Part shown: piece after piece, positions 43,976 to 54,675 of the stretch | How the letters are laid out: each line of letters opens with the position of its first letter | How positions within the stretch are numbered: position 1 is the first letter of the stretch | Origin: Tupaia tana | Taxonomy: Eukaryota > Chordata > Mammalia > Scandentia > Tupaiidae | DNA: 64,000 nucleotides | Direction: 5' to 3' | Assembly: GCA_026018925.1 (NCBI GenBank) | Contig: JAKSZU010000003.1 | Location: 4,539,867 to 4,603,866, forward strand | Made by a program: the position numbers and the translations under genes | Notes under the pieces: generated by a model | What the model saw: only the letters and a program-made list of their open reading frames with translations | Database searches by the model: none | What the model was told of the DNA's origin: nothing

Positions 43976-45351
43976 AGATAATGGAGGCTTCATAGAATGA
44001 ATTTGTGAGGGTTTCTTCCTTTTAAAATTTTAGAAATAGTTTAAGAAGAATTGGGGTTAGTTCTTTAAAAGTTTTGTAGAAATCAGACATAAAGCTGAGA
44101 CCTGGGCTCTTCCTTTTGGGGAAACTATTACTGATTCGATCTCATTGCTTGTTATGGGGCCATTCAGACTTTCTATTTCTTCCTGGTTCAATCTTGGTAA
44201 GTTATTTGTGTCCAGAAATTTGTACATTTTATCTAGGTTTTCTTGTTTCTTGGCATATAGTCGCTCATAGTATTCTCTGATGATATTTTGTATTTCTGTT
44301 ACACCCTTGTAACAATGCCTGTTTCCTTTCTGATTTGATTTATCTGGTTCCTTACTCTGTTCTTCTTGATTAATCTTGCTAACAGTGTGTCAATTTTGTT
44401 TATCTTCTCAAAGAACCAGCTTTGGGTTTCATGTATTTTCTATATAGGTCTTTTATTCTCTATTTCATTTATTTCTGCTTGAATCTTTATTATTACTTTC
44501 CTCCTGGAATTTTTTTGGATTTTGTTGTTGTTTTTCCAGTTCCCTGAGTTATGTCATTAGGTTATTTATTTTCCACCTTTCTGATTTATTCTTGTGGGCA
44601 CTAATTGCTATGAACTTCCCTCTTATGACTGGTTTGCTGTGTCCCAAAGGTTATAAACACTTGTGTGTTCGTTATCATTGGTTTCTATAAACCTTTTTAT
44701 TTTGGTCTTAATTTCTTCTGTATTTGTAAAGTCATTTAGGAGTAGGTTGTTTAGTTTCCATGTGTTTGTGAATTTTTAAGGGTTCTTTCTGTAGTTTATT
44801 TCAAGTTTGATTCCACTGTGGTCAGAAAAGACACTAGATATAGCTTCTATACCTTTGAATTTGTAAAGGCTTGTTTTGTGCTCTATCACATGGTCAGTCT
44901 TCGAAAATGTTCCATGTGGGGATGAGAAAAATGTATATTTTGTGGTAGGTGAAATACTTCGTGGATGTTTGTCAAGTTCATTTCACGTATTGTATTATTT
45001 GGATCTTGTATATCTTCGTTTAATTTTAGTCTAGATGATCTGTCCACAGAGTCAGTGGGATGTTGAGACCCCCTACAATATTATGTTGCAGTTTATCTCT
45101 CCCTTGAGATCTAACAGTCTCTTTTTGAAGTATTTAGTAGATCCAGTGTTGAGTGCATTATTTGCAAATGTTATATCTTTTTGGTGAACAAGTCCTTTTA
45201 ATACGATATAATGTCCTTCTTTGTCTCTTATGTCTTTCATCTTAAAATCTATTTTGTCTGTTGCTACTCCAGCCTTTTCATTGTTTCCATTTGCATGGAA
45301 TATCTTTTTCTAGCCCTTCACTTTTAGCCTTTGTATGTCCTTATCAGTGAG

Positions 45352-45566
45352 GTGTCGACCACAGTTCAAAATCCAGACCCGGTGGCTTAAACCTGATGCC
45401 GGCTGTGTGTGCCTATGTGCCCAAGATCCCAAGAGGAGAATGGAGAAGGGATTGTAGCAGTGTGGCCATTCCTCCTGTGGGAGATTTATCACTTTCTGTC
45501 TCTCTATATCTCTCTGTCTCTCTGGTGAGCACACATGCCCTAAAGCAAAAATCTCTCTTAAAAAGA
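45352..45566 (+). repeat. tRNA-SINE, family A, 5'-truncated, at the L1/provirus junction
   Basis: Lacks the A box and starts at GTCGACCACAGTTC. It sits exactly where L1 ends and the retroviral 3' LTR begins. Confidence 0.83.
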
Positions 45567-45567
45567 A

Positions 45568-45835
45568 AAAGAGTTCCAAACTTGCTCCCTGAGCATGGAC
45601 TCACCATAGAGGCATGCCCAGACCAGGTACAGAGCTGGCAGAGAAGTGGGGAATTCATCCTTCTCAAGACCTCTGGCCACTCAACAGTTCAGGGGAGGGG
45701 CAGCTTGTGGGGGAACAGAAAATCCGGGCATCTATCAGCCCTGGGTTGCTTCAAAGTTGCTCACAAGTTCCAGGTTGCTCCACATCATTCTCTCCTCTTG
45801 AGCCGCCTCAACCATACTCGAGGAGGGTTAATTAA
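45568..45835 (-). repeat. Partial 3' LTR of the provirus (U3 only)
   Basis: 45627-45790 matches 53380-53545 of the 5' LTR, sharing CAACAGTTCA, CTATCAGCCCTG and GTTGCTCACAAGTTCC. The LTR's polyadenylation signal and U5 are absent on the left, where the truncated SINE begins. Confidence 0.85.
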
Positions 45836-46169
45836 CAGGAGGGCAGTAAACATAGCTTTCTGGGGCAGTGACAAGTCGTTAATATTTGATAGCTTCAAGG
45901 CGGGAGGTTGTAAGTGTATTGTAGGGGTGTCATCTGTCATTGCCCTCGAGTTTCTATCGTATGTAGACTGGTCAGCATCTGGAGTGACCAAAGCAGGGCT
46001 GTAGTCTCCTCAAACTTCCACCGTGCATAAAGCAGCCATTCCAGGAGTGGCTGCAGTAGGACTGTAGGCCTCATGATGGGTCTTGGTCCTCTGGAAGGTC
46101 ATTTTGGTTGGCTGTTCAGGGTGGCTTAGCAGCATACAGGTCTCAGGATCTTCCGGTACTGCAGCTTAT

Positions 46170-48670
46170 TTCACTCACAAGTGATGGATCTATGGGGTGA
46201 GCCCTGCAACCTTAACTGTAGGGAGGGTAGCAAGCACAACAACATACGGCCCCAATCAGGTGGGCTGCAGTGATTTTTTTCCCAATTTTTAACCCATATA
46301 AAGTCCCTGGGCCCAGTTTTTGAAGGGAGTGGGTTTTTTTTTTTTCCTAAGGTTACATGAGCTACTTTCTTTTAAAGTTTTTCTCAAGGACACCAGATCT
46401 TGAGTCAGGATTGTCTTGTCCAGTTGATGGATGTCAGCCATTTGGGTTTGGGTGACTGGAGGAAGTGGGTGGCCAAACAGGATTTTATAAGGGGAATAAC
46501 CTTGTTTTTGGAGTGTATGTCAAACTCAGAGTAGGGCTAGTGGGAGGACATCCACTCAGGGGTATCTAGTGTCCTGACAGAGCTTAGCCAGGGTGGACTT
46601 GAGGGTATAATTCATTCGTTCAACTCTCCTAGAACTCTAAGGTCGATAAGCTGTGTGGAGCTTCCATTTTATGCCCAAGGATTTTGTCACTCTTTGTGTA
46701 ATTTCTGTCATGAAAGCAAGGTCATTATCTGACCCAATCATAAGGGGAAGCCCAAACTGAGATATGACTTCCCTCAGAAGGGCTCGAGTAACTTTTTGGT
46801 TCTTTTAGTTTGCATAGGGAAGGCTTTTACCCAACCCGAGTAAGTACAAACCAGGACTAGTAAGTACTTACAGTCCCGGCATGGTCACGCTTCTGAGAAG
46901 TCTGTCTCCAATAATTTCAGGGGAGTTGTCCCAGTGGCTTGTGTTCCATCTGGCCGAGTTGGCCCCTGAGTGGAATTATTTCTGACAAAGGTCTCGATCG
47001 CATGCTCACAGTTGCACACAATAATGGTAGGCAGCTCAAAAAATGGTATTGGCCTAGTATGTTCTCTAGGTCAGTCTTTTCCAGTGAGTCAACTCGTGGT
47101 GTTGCTTTACTAACAAATATCCCAGGGACTGTGGTATGGATATTCTTTTATCTGTTAATCTCCATCATCTGTCTTCTTCCGGGGTTGCTCTCTGACTTTG
47201 CCCACGATGTTCATCAGAGGTATAAGGAAAGGCTTCTGGGGTACCTGTGAGTTGTAACACTCTGGTTACAGCAGTCAGGCTTTGGTTGGCAGCAGCTTTG
47301 GCTGCCTGGTCTGTTATCAGTTTCCTAGGGTGATGGGATCCTCCCCACTCTGGTGTCCTCTGCAATGGGTGATTGCCACTTTCTTTGGCTCCCAGACTGC
47401 TTCTAATAATTGGCAGATTTTTCTTCGTTTTTAACTGTCTTTCTGTCGAGAGGAATTCTCTCTCGTGATATAATGCCCCTGGATGTGTAGGGTGGCAAAG
47501 GTATATCGTGAGTCCGTAGGTGTTTATTCTCTTGTCAATCACAATTTTAGGGCTTGGATTAATGTCCAGAGTTCAGCCTTTTAAGCTGACCATCCTCAGG
47601 GCAGTGCCCCAGCCTCAATTACTGAGTCCTGAGAGGTACCTGCATATCTAATTTCATCCCTCATGCAACTGTTGCCATCCGTGAAGAGGGTGAGGTCAGG
47701 GGCCTTCCGTGGCGTGCCTACAAGATCAGGACATCCAGAAAAGACCTCATCAAAGGCCTCTTCACAGTTGTGGTCAGGAGGCCCCAGTGTGGCTGGGAGG
47801 AAGCTCGTGGGATTGAGGGTCTACAGAGTCTAGAGTCTAATTCGTGAATTTCCGATTAATAAGCCCTGGTAGCAGGCCATCTTAGAGCTGACTAGCCACT
47901 TATATCTCTTGGTGTTCATTAGGACAGTCACCAAATGAGGGACCCAGCATTGATAACTTGGCCTAAGGTTAACTTGTCTGCCTCTTTCATCAATTCAACA
48001 GTGGTAGTAAGGGCTTGGAGGCAAGGGGGCCATCCAGATGTCACTGGGTCTAATCTTTTAGATAGGTAGGCAATGGGTCTCTCCCAAGGTCCAACAGGCT
48101 GAGTCAGAACCCTTTTTAGTGCTGTCTGACTTTTTTCATATATGAACATTGAATTCTTGGGTGATATCTGGGGCCCCAAAGCCAGGACTTTTCTAAGACT
48201 TGACATGAGGTCCTGGAAAGCCTGCTCTTGGAGGGAGTCTCTATTCAATGGCCTCTTCTAGGCCTCTGAGTAGCTCATACAGTGGTCTGGCCTTCTCAGC
48301 AAAGCCCAGGATCCAAATCCTATAGAATCCTATTCCCAAGAACTCATGCAGTTGTCTCCTGGTTGCGGACTGAGGCAGCCCATATTATTACCTGTTTGTG
48401 TTTGTCCCCGAGAGCTCAATGTCCTTTAGTCAGAATGAATCTTAGGAACTGTACCTGAGTACGACAGATCTGGGCCTTCTTCATTGAGACCTTGTATCTG
48501 GCCTGGGAGAGAAGCTGGAACAGTGCTTGAGTTCCCTTCCAGCAATTCTTGGGTTGTTTTGGCGAGCAGGAAGTTGTCAACATATTGGAACAGAGGACAC
48601 TCTGTTTCCTGACCTGGAAAATTTCTAAGTCGGTAGTAAGTGTTCCCCCAGAGCCGAATATTCGCCACTC
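46170..48670 (-). pseudogene. Retroviral pol pseudogene (RT remnant, RNase H, integrase)
   Basis: Pol copies and integrates the viral genome. Right after protease, RT resumes only near its third catalytic motif, which reads YVDN instead of YVDD (48584-48573); about the first 190 residues of RT are missing. The thumb/connection part follows with KKAQIC at about 48480 and [11 protein letters not shown] at about 48280. RNase H keeps LFTDGN (about 47690) and KAELW (about 47565). Integrase follows, with SDNDLAFM holding the second core Asp at about 46735-46710 and a C-terminal LGPYVV near 46245. Stops and shifts interrupt every domain. Confidence 0.88.
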
Positions 48671-48679
48671 TTCTTCAGG

Positions 48680-48990
48680 GGCATTGTTATAATCAGGATT
48701 TGGGTAGGGCTGACAGTCAATATACCCAAACCTGGTGAGTCAAAGCTGATTTGCACTCTGAGTTTAGTCAATAGGTCTCTTCCCAACAATGGGACTGGGC
48801 ACTCAGGCAGGTACAGGAGCTCATGGGTAACCAGGTGCCCCCCAGCTGTCAGCTTCTTGCCTGTAAAAAGGACTGAGCTTTGGTGTTTCCAGTGGCTCTC
48901 ATGATAGTGGTTTTTTGGCCTGATTGGAGGGGGAAGCAGGGGCTGGGTGACAATGGAGGGCTCAGCTCTGCTATCTACCATGAATGTCAT
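48680..48990 (-). pseudogene. Retroviral protease pseudogene
   Basis: An aspartic protease of the gammaretroviral pro-pol type, which normally cleaves the polyproteins. The reading frame is open over about 100 residues. The conserved VD-T-G-A active site reads VDSRAE, so the catalytic Asp is kept but the following Thr-Gly is lost. The C-terminal block CPVPLLGRDLLTKL, typical for the family, is well preserved. An inactive enzyme is expected. Confidence 0.9.
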
Positions 48991-49049
48991 TGGCTGGCCC
49001 CCATTTTAGAGTTGACCAGGGGCACCCGAGGGCCCAGGATGCTCTGATT

Positions 49050-50828
49050 CTGTCATAGCCAGGAGGTCTCTTGGGAGCTCTGGGTGGAAAGTCTTGGGGG
49101 ACCCCAGTGGATTTTTGGTCATTTTCCCTTGGTTTGCCTTCTGCTTGGAGTGTTCACCTCTTCAGTGTCCATCCTCTTTGTAGTACGTCTATTGGGTTTG
49201 TCGGAGCGTAGAGTGGCCAAGTTTTGGCCCCCTTCTTGGACCAGGTGGGGTATCCAGGTGTCTGAGGGCGGCGACCAACGGGTTGTCTTCTGCTTCATCT
49301 GCCAGTCTGCTTCCTTTCTTTCCTCTCAGTCTCGGTTTACAACTCAATTACCAATCTCCAGGAGCTGGGTAGCATTCATTCCAGCAAAGCCTTCCTGCTT
49401 TTGGAGTTTTCTATGGATGTCAGGGTCCGATTGGGCGACAAAAGAGGCACTAATCATCTGCTACCTTTCAGAACTCTCTAGATCAAATGGAGTTTAGATC
49501 CAGTATGTCTCTCGGAGTCTCTCATAAAACTGCCCCGGCGGCTCATCTATCTTCTGAATTATTTCTGTAGTTTTTGCCATGTTAATGGTTTTCTTTGTAC
49601 CGGCTTTCATTCCTTGCAGGAGTGTCTCTCAATACTTGCTGAGATGTCTACCCTCAGTATTGATTCCCAGTCAGGCTTTTCATTCAGAAAAGCAGTTCTG
49701 GCCCAAGCCTCAGGATCTACCACATCGTTGGGGGCATGTTTTTGTAGTTATTTCTTTGCTGCTACAAGGACTCTGTGCTGCTCCTCTGTGTTAAGTAGGG
49801 TGAGGAGTAGTTGCTGGCGGTTGTCCCAGGTATGCTGGTGGGTTTGGAGTACAGACTCTATGAGATCTATCATTGCCTGGGTCTGTTCTGAGTAGGAGGG
49901 GGTGTGGTGTTTCCAATTAAGTAGATCAGTGGTGGTGAAGGGCCGGTAGGAGTTGTTCTGCCCTCTGTGATAGTCCCAGGTATGCTGGTGGGTTTGGAGT
50001 ACAGACTCTATGAGATCTATCATTGCCTGGGTCTGTTCTGAGTAGGAGGGGGTGTGGTGTTTCCAATTAAGTAGATCAGTGGTGGTGAAGGGCCGGTAGG
50101 AGTTGTTCTGCCCTCTGTGATAGTCCCATCTATGCCTATCTTGGGGGGAGGGTCTTCTAGTCTTCTGAAGGTGCACCTGAAGAGTGAGGTTGCCCCGGGT
50201 TGCAGTAGCTCGCCGGGTGATGGCAGGTGAGGTAGAATCTGGGCACAGGATTTGGGACAACTGGCGGCCTCCCTCCTGAGCTGGCGGAGCTGGGAGCTGG
50301 GGCTGGCTCCTTGGGCTGCTCAGCTGCTCTTTAGGCTCTGGGACACAGATGGGGGCAGAGGTTTTCTTATTGGCTCGGCCAGGACATATGGGGGTGGAGT
50401 TGCTAATGGCTCTTCTTTGGGGGGGGGGTACCTGTAAGATTGGAGTTGTGGGTTTCTTTTGGTCAGAGGTGGGCACAGGTGGCATGGCACAAGCAGCCAA
50501 AATAATGCATTGGTTTTTCCCTCTAATGTAGATTCACACCCAGGGCGGAATGACTTGGGCTATCTGTGGTCAGGAGTCAGCATAGGAAAACTGATTGGGG
50601 TGGCCTGGGGTGCCAGTAACCACATTATCTAAAGCCCACACAGTGAGGAGATGTAGCTTCCTCCAGTGGCCATCTCACTCTAAAAGAAGGCCATTTGATC
50701 TCACAGAGGGCTTTTAACCTCTCTGGTTTCAATTTAACTTCATAATCACCAGAGAAGCCCTTTTTAAAATTAGTCAGCATACAGGCCAGTACAGTAGGCT
50801 TGGAAGACTTGGATTTAGGTTTTCCCAT
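49050..50828 (-). pseudogene. Retroviral gag pseudogene (matrix, capsid, nucleocapsid remnants)
   Basis: Gag is the structural polyprotein of the particle. The matrix part starts at ATG 50828 with MGKPKSKSS, where Gly2 would be the myristoylation site, and reads to about 50625. A proline-rich linker (50500-50130) follows, then capsid from about 50130. The capsid contains a perfect in-frame 50-codon tandem duplication (49823-50128). A major-homology-region-like QFYERLRETY lies at about 49505-49560. The nucleocapsid zinc-knuckle remnant KEDGH lies at 49165-49179 with the preceding cysteines changed to tyrosine. Frames shift several times between these blocks, so no Gag could be made. Confidence 0.88.
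49823..50128 (-). repeat. Perfect 150-bp tandem duplication in the capsid region
   Basis: Two identical 150-bp units in direct repeat, 49823-49972 and 49973-50122, with 6 bp of a third start. I compared them base by base and found no difference. 150 is a multiple of 3, so the frame is kept and 50 residues are doubled. Confidence 0.95.
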
Positions 50829-50878
50829 CGTATCCCAAATATCTCTGCCCTCCCCAGTTATCAAAAGCCTGCACTTCC

Positions 50879-51152
50879 GGGAACCAGCAGTTAGCGTAAT
50901 GGCTATGTCGCTGGACTCCCACGTAGTCCACCGTGGTTCGCGTCCCGGACCCGGTGGCTTAAAACTCACGCTGGGCGAGTGTGCGTGCGTGCCCAAGATC
51001 CCGAGAGGAGAATGGAGGAGAAGGGATTGTGGCGTGACCATCCCCCCTGGGGGGTGATTTCTCGCTTTCTGTCTCTATGTCTCTGTCTGTCTGTCTGGCA
51101 AGCACACGCACCCTATAGCAAAAACCTCTAAAAAAAATTTAAAAAATTTTAA
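50879..51152 (+). repeat. Young tRNA-SINE, family A, just upstream of gag
   Basis: A perfect 16-bp TSD AAAAGCCTGCACTTCC lies at 50863-50878 and 51153-51168. It sits about 50 bp upstream of the gag start codon. Confidence 0.94.
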
Positions 51153-51271
51153 AAAAGCCTGCACTTCCCAGAAGGCTTGGGCGATCACTGGTTGGAGGAA
51201 GTTTTTGAGTAGATGATAAATGCTGCCAGGCGGTATTCTGTTGATGCGATTTTGAGTCAAAAGTCAAATTT

Positions 51272-51552
51272 AGGGAACCAGCAGTTAGCGTAATGGCTAT
51301 GTCGTTGGACTCCCACGTAGTCGACCGTGGTTCACGTCCCGGACCCGGTGGCTTAAAACTCACGCCGGGCGCGTGTGCGTGCGTGCCCAAGATCCCGAAA
51401 GGAGAATGGAGGAGAAGGGATTGCGGCGTGACCATCCCCCCTGGGGGGTGATTTCTCGCTTTCTGTCTCTATGTCTCTCTCTGTCTGTCTGGCGAGCACA
51501 CACACCCTATAGCGAAAAACCTCTCCAAAAAAAAAAAAAAAGATTAAAAAAA
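51272..51552 (+). repeat. Young tRNA-SINE, family A, in proviral leader
   Basis: A perfect 13-bp TSD AAAAGTCAAATTT lies at 51259-51271 and 51553-51565. It has one of the best-preserved A and B boxes in the window. Confidence 0.94.
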
Positions 51553-51916
51553 AAAAGTCAAATTTCAGTTATTTGATTTGAACATGGTTAGGTAGAGTAA
51601 TTTGGCAGCACATCCCCCTTTCTTTTGTTTGACATAAATTGTGAGAGTTTGTTTTATACATTGATGTATACTTTACAACCAAACAAAAACTGCTCAACAA
51701 ATTTCCCAAAATAGAACAAAACATTCTTATTGTAACAGTTTAAGAGTTTAATCATTTGAAAAAACCTTTAGAAGGCAGGAAAGGAAACCCCAAAGCAATT
51801 GTCCTGAACAGAAAGCCCTGAGCACCCTAGGGATGAGAAATGGTTAACTCTGTGTCTGTCCACACTAAACAGAGTTGTTAGGCTGTTATCAGGGCTACAA
51901 GGTCATTAAGAGTTTT

Positions 51917-52185
51917 TTGGAGAGGTTTTTTATTTTTATTTTTTTCGCTATAGGGCGCGTGCGCTCGCCAGACAGACAAAGAGAGACATAGAGACAGAAA
52001 GCAAAAAAACACCCCCCAGGGGGGATGGCCACGCCGCAATCCCTTCTCCTCCATTCTCCTCTGGGGATCTTGGGCACGCACACGCACCCGGCGTGAGTTT
52101 TAAGCCACCGGGTCCGGGACACGAACCGCGGTGGACTACATGGGAGTCCAGCGACATAGCCATTACACTAACTGCTGGTTCCCCT
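51917..52185 (-). repeat. Young tRNA-SINE, family A, in proviral leader
   Basis: Near-consensus. A perfect 16-bp TSD GGTCATTAAGAGTTTT lies at 51901-51916 and 52186-52201. Confidence 0.94.
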
Positions 52186-53143
52186 GGTCATTAAGAGTTT
52201 TAAGTTGTTCAGGGGACTGAGCTACAAGGTCACCACAGCTGTAAATTTCCTGTAACCCTTCTTGACAGTCCACATTAGCATTTTCAAAGGCTAGTTGCTT
52301 CGCCTCAGCCACATGTACATTCTTTACCTGCCTTTGCAAATGTTTTTGCAACCTGTCTATAAATGTGTCACAGTCGGTAGAAATTTGTGCCCCAACTTCC
52401 AGGGGCAAAATTGACGTCCTGTCAGTCATTATTTTGCTTGTCTACCTTTACAGGGAAAGCCCTTCCTTCAGACTCTGTGGCCCCCCAACCACTGTGAATG
52501 GTGTCATAGCAGACGAAGAGTGGGTGTCCCCCCACAAGGGACCAATCAGGCATCTATCTGGCCATGTCTTTCGTGGGCTTTGTGTAGTTCCTTGGCAATA
52601 AGCAATCAGATATAGAAACTCTGCCAGATTGAATGCGCAGGGAGGGACTGGGTCCCCGAAAGTACAATTCTGCCGTTTAGTCTTTCCAGAAACACTACAG
52701 AACCGCAGAAAACAGACCCAATCATGCCCCATAGTGTGACACCGTGGGGCCTCAAACACAGTTGCTCATCACAAACACACATTCATTCAGAGGTTATGCA
52801 TTCCCTTCTCACATCAGCCAATTACCAGATGAGCCCTAACTGCCGTCTGGCAACCGGAGGAGAATGACTGGGTCTCCTCTGCTACTCAGTCCAAGTAGGT
52901 CTGTCTGAATAGGGCTTACCAGATTACCAGATTTGACCACAGTTGATGTATTGAGGTCCAGGAGTTGGTTCTTTTCTCCAGTTGGAGTCCGATGATCCAG
53001 GAACACTTGGCCTCAGGGCAGGCACCCCAGCTGAGGTATCCCATCAAACAAGATGGGGGAACGCCTATCTCTCCACACCATAATGCCCATCCTGGGGGGA
53101 AATGCCCTGGGGTCAGTGGCTCAAAGTGCTAGTCTAATTTCTC

Positions 53144-53161
53144 TTCCCGGCCCATGTACCA
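53144..53161 (-). other. Primer binding site, tRNA-Gly type
   Basis: The plus strand reads TTCCCGGCCCATGTACCA, matching the 3' end of a mammalian tRNA-Gly(GCC) plus CCA at 17 of 18 positions. It lies 3 bp inside the 5' LTR, the correct place for priming minus-strand DNA synthesis. Confidence 0.88.
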
Positions 53162-53164
53162 AAA

Positions 53165-53715
53165 TGTTGCAGAAAAACAGACGCTGAAGAACGAAAAGTG
53201 GCACTCATGAAAGAAACGAGGACCCTTTATTATGCCAGGGGGCATGGAGGAGTTAATACTCTGAATCTTTGGCCTCAGCTGAGAGTTGGACACAGTCTTT
53301 TATGGGTGAATTTGGGAGGGGCAGTTTCAGCACGCTTGGAGTATCCTATCAGAGAAGAAGCTCAGTGTTTGCCCTAATACAGAGCTGCCAGAGAAGCAGG
53401 GAATTCACCTGGCTCAAGTCCTCTGGATGCTCAACAGTTCAAGGGAGGAGCAGCTAGCTTGCAGGGGAACAGAAAGCCCAGGCAGCTATCAGCCCTGGAT
53501 TGCTTCAAGGTTGCTCACAAGTTCCGGGTTGCTCCACGTCAACCCGAGTCACCTACCAAGACCAGGCTGTAGTCTCTGGGTGGGCGGGCAGACAGGGTGA
53601 TCCCAGGCCACTGGAGTGGTGGGCAACAGAGTTCAAAAAGTTCCAAAGTTGCTCCCAGGCCCCTAGCGTGACTCACCCAAGAGGCTGCTCAAACTAGCTC
53701 AACTAAAGGTTAATA
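53165..53715 (-). repeat. 5' LTR of the provirus
   Basis: Ends with TGCAACA on the minus strand at 53165. A TATA-like ATAAAAG lies at 53303-53297 and a polyadenylation signal AATAAA at 53231-53226, about 70 bp downstream, as expected for U3-R. U5 is short. Much of U3 (53380-53545) matches the partial 3' LTR. A related AAGTTCC...TTGCTCC...ACTCACC unit recurs at 53634-53672. Confidence 0.88.
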
Positions 53716-53720
53716 TGTGT

Positions 53721-53832
53721 CAGCCTGGCAGTTAGCATGGTGGGTAAAGCCTTGGATTCCCGGATTCTCACTTTCCCTCTCTTTCTCTGGTCAAATTTAA
53801 AAAATAATAATAAATGAAATAAATAAGTATAT
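53721..53832 (+). repeat. tRNA-SINE, family B, with large internal deletion
   Basis: Head GCCTGGCAGTTAGCATGG runs directly from GGATTCCCGG into TCTCACTTTCC, so the B box is lost. TTAATATGTGTC before and TTAGTATATGTC after may be a diverged TSD. Confidence 0.8.
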
Positions 53833-53837
53833 TTTAA

Positions 53838-54276
53838 AAGATTAGTATATGTCTACTTTGTGAGCCAGCAATTCCACTCCTAAATACAGATCCAAGATTA
53901 AGAATAGATACTTCCTCTAAAAGATACAAATGAGCTCATAGGGGCTTTATTATAGAATCTAAAAACTGTAAATAACTCAAATATTTCTTTATGGTAGAAT
54001 GGATGAATAAAATCATAGCATAGTCGCTTAGTGGAACACTGCATAACAATTAAAAACTAAAAGTTGGTGCCATCAGGTGGCATGGTGGTTAAGGCACTGG
54101 ATTCCCACATGGCCGACAACGATTTGAATCCCAGACTTTGCAACCAGGTGCTTGTGCCTGCATGCCCAAAGTCCCAGGAGGAGCATGGAGGAGAAGAGGA
54201 GAAGGGACTATGGTGTGATTTTTCACTTTCTCTCTCTGCCTCTCTCTGGAAAGCACATGCACTCTATGGCAAAAAC

Positions 54277-54312
<36 letters not shown>

Positions 54313-54675
54313 AAGGAAAAGAAAAAAAGAAAAACTAAAAGTTATTACTATTTATCACATGGATGAACCTTACAGACATTATATTGAGTAAAAGGAACAG
54401 ACACAAAAAGTGGGAACCATCTGGTCCCATTTATATGGAAGGTAAGAACAGGCAAACCTACTAGAGGGTTATAGAATTCTGACTGCTCTTAGCTATGGGT
54501 GGGAAGGGTAGGTGTTGACTGGTAAGGAACTAAGAGAATATTCTTGGGTGCCAGAAATATTCTACATCTTGTTTAGGGTGGTGATTACACTGCTATACAC
54601 ATATGTAAAAACCAATTCTACTACATATACTGAATGTGTGGTCTATCTCCCAAAATAGTATAAAGGAAAAACAAC
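53838..54675 (+). mobile_element. L1M LINE 3' end
   Basis: Old L1 ORF2 end and 3' UTR in order: CCAGCAATTCCACTCCTAA, GGTAGAATGGATGAATAAAAT, AACACTGCATAACAATTAAAAA, then past the SINE ATGGATGAACCTTACAGAC, CCATTTATATGGAAGG and GGTGGTGATTACACTGC. Confidence 0.87.
54066..54329 (+). repeat. tRNA-SINE, family A-like, in L1M, with TSD
   Basis: B-like head (CATCAGGTGGCATGGTGG) with an A-like 3' end and long A tail. A perfect 14-bp TSD AAAAACTAAAAGTT lies at 54052-54065 and 54330-54343. Confidence 0.9.

Larger units (their letters stand above)
40931..45345 (-). mobile_element. L1 LINE, 5'-truncated, minus strand
   Basis: The element starts at the left with its A-rich 3' end (T run at 40931-40940), continues with a 3' UTR to 41215 and then ORF2 for about 3.5 kb. 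It ends in the endonuclease region near 45345 where a truncated SINE abuts. ORF1 and the 5' UTR are absent. Two family A SINEs interrupt it. Frames are broken throughout, so it is inactive. Confidence 0.93.
41215..45345 (-). pseudogene. L1 ORF2 pseudogene (endonuclease / reverse transcriptase)
   Basis: ORF2 encodes the nicking endonuclease and reverse transcriptase that move L1 and, in trans, SINEs. In this copy the C-terminal end is recognisable at 41215-41457 (WYMYSMEYYSAI). The RT palm keeps an intact FADD motif at 43134-43145, within a frame spanning 43212-42884. An upstream RT block lies at 43212-43454 ([15 protein letters not shown], then [12 protein letters not shown]). The endonuclease part lies at about 44900-45340. 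Many stops and frameshifts and the two SINE insertions divide it. Translation would need a full-length ORF2, so no activity is expected. Confidence 0.92.
45568..53715 (-). mobile_element. Defective gammaretrovirus-like endogenous provirus
   Basis: In minus-strand order it comprises a 5' LTR (53715-53165), a primer binding site (53161-53144), a long leader, gag (about 50828-49050), pro (48990-48680), the remnant of pol (48670-46170) and a partial 3' LTR (45835-45568). Gag, protease and pol resemble the gammaretrovirus/ERV1 class. No envelope gene is recognisable: integrase-end sequence is followed within about 350 bp by the LTR. Three family A SINEs sit in the leader. Stops, frameshifts, an RT deletion and altered active-site motifs show it is dead. 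The 3' LTR lacks its R-U5 end, so no target duplication can be checked. Confidence 0.92.

Noticed and set aside
45396..46004. 202-codon plus-strand open frame
   Set aside because: It runs through a SINE 3' half, the antisense of an LTR and antisense pol-end sequence. It is a composite of repeats with no protein family content.
49823..50128. CRISPR-like or satellite array
   Set aside because: There are only two contiguous units without spacers, and they lie inside a retroviral capsid gene.
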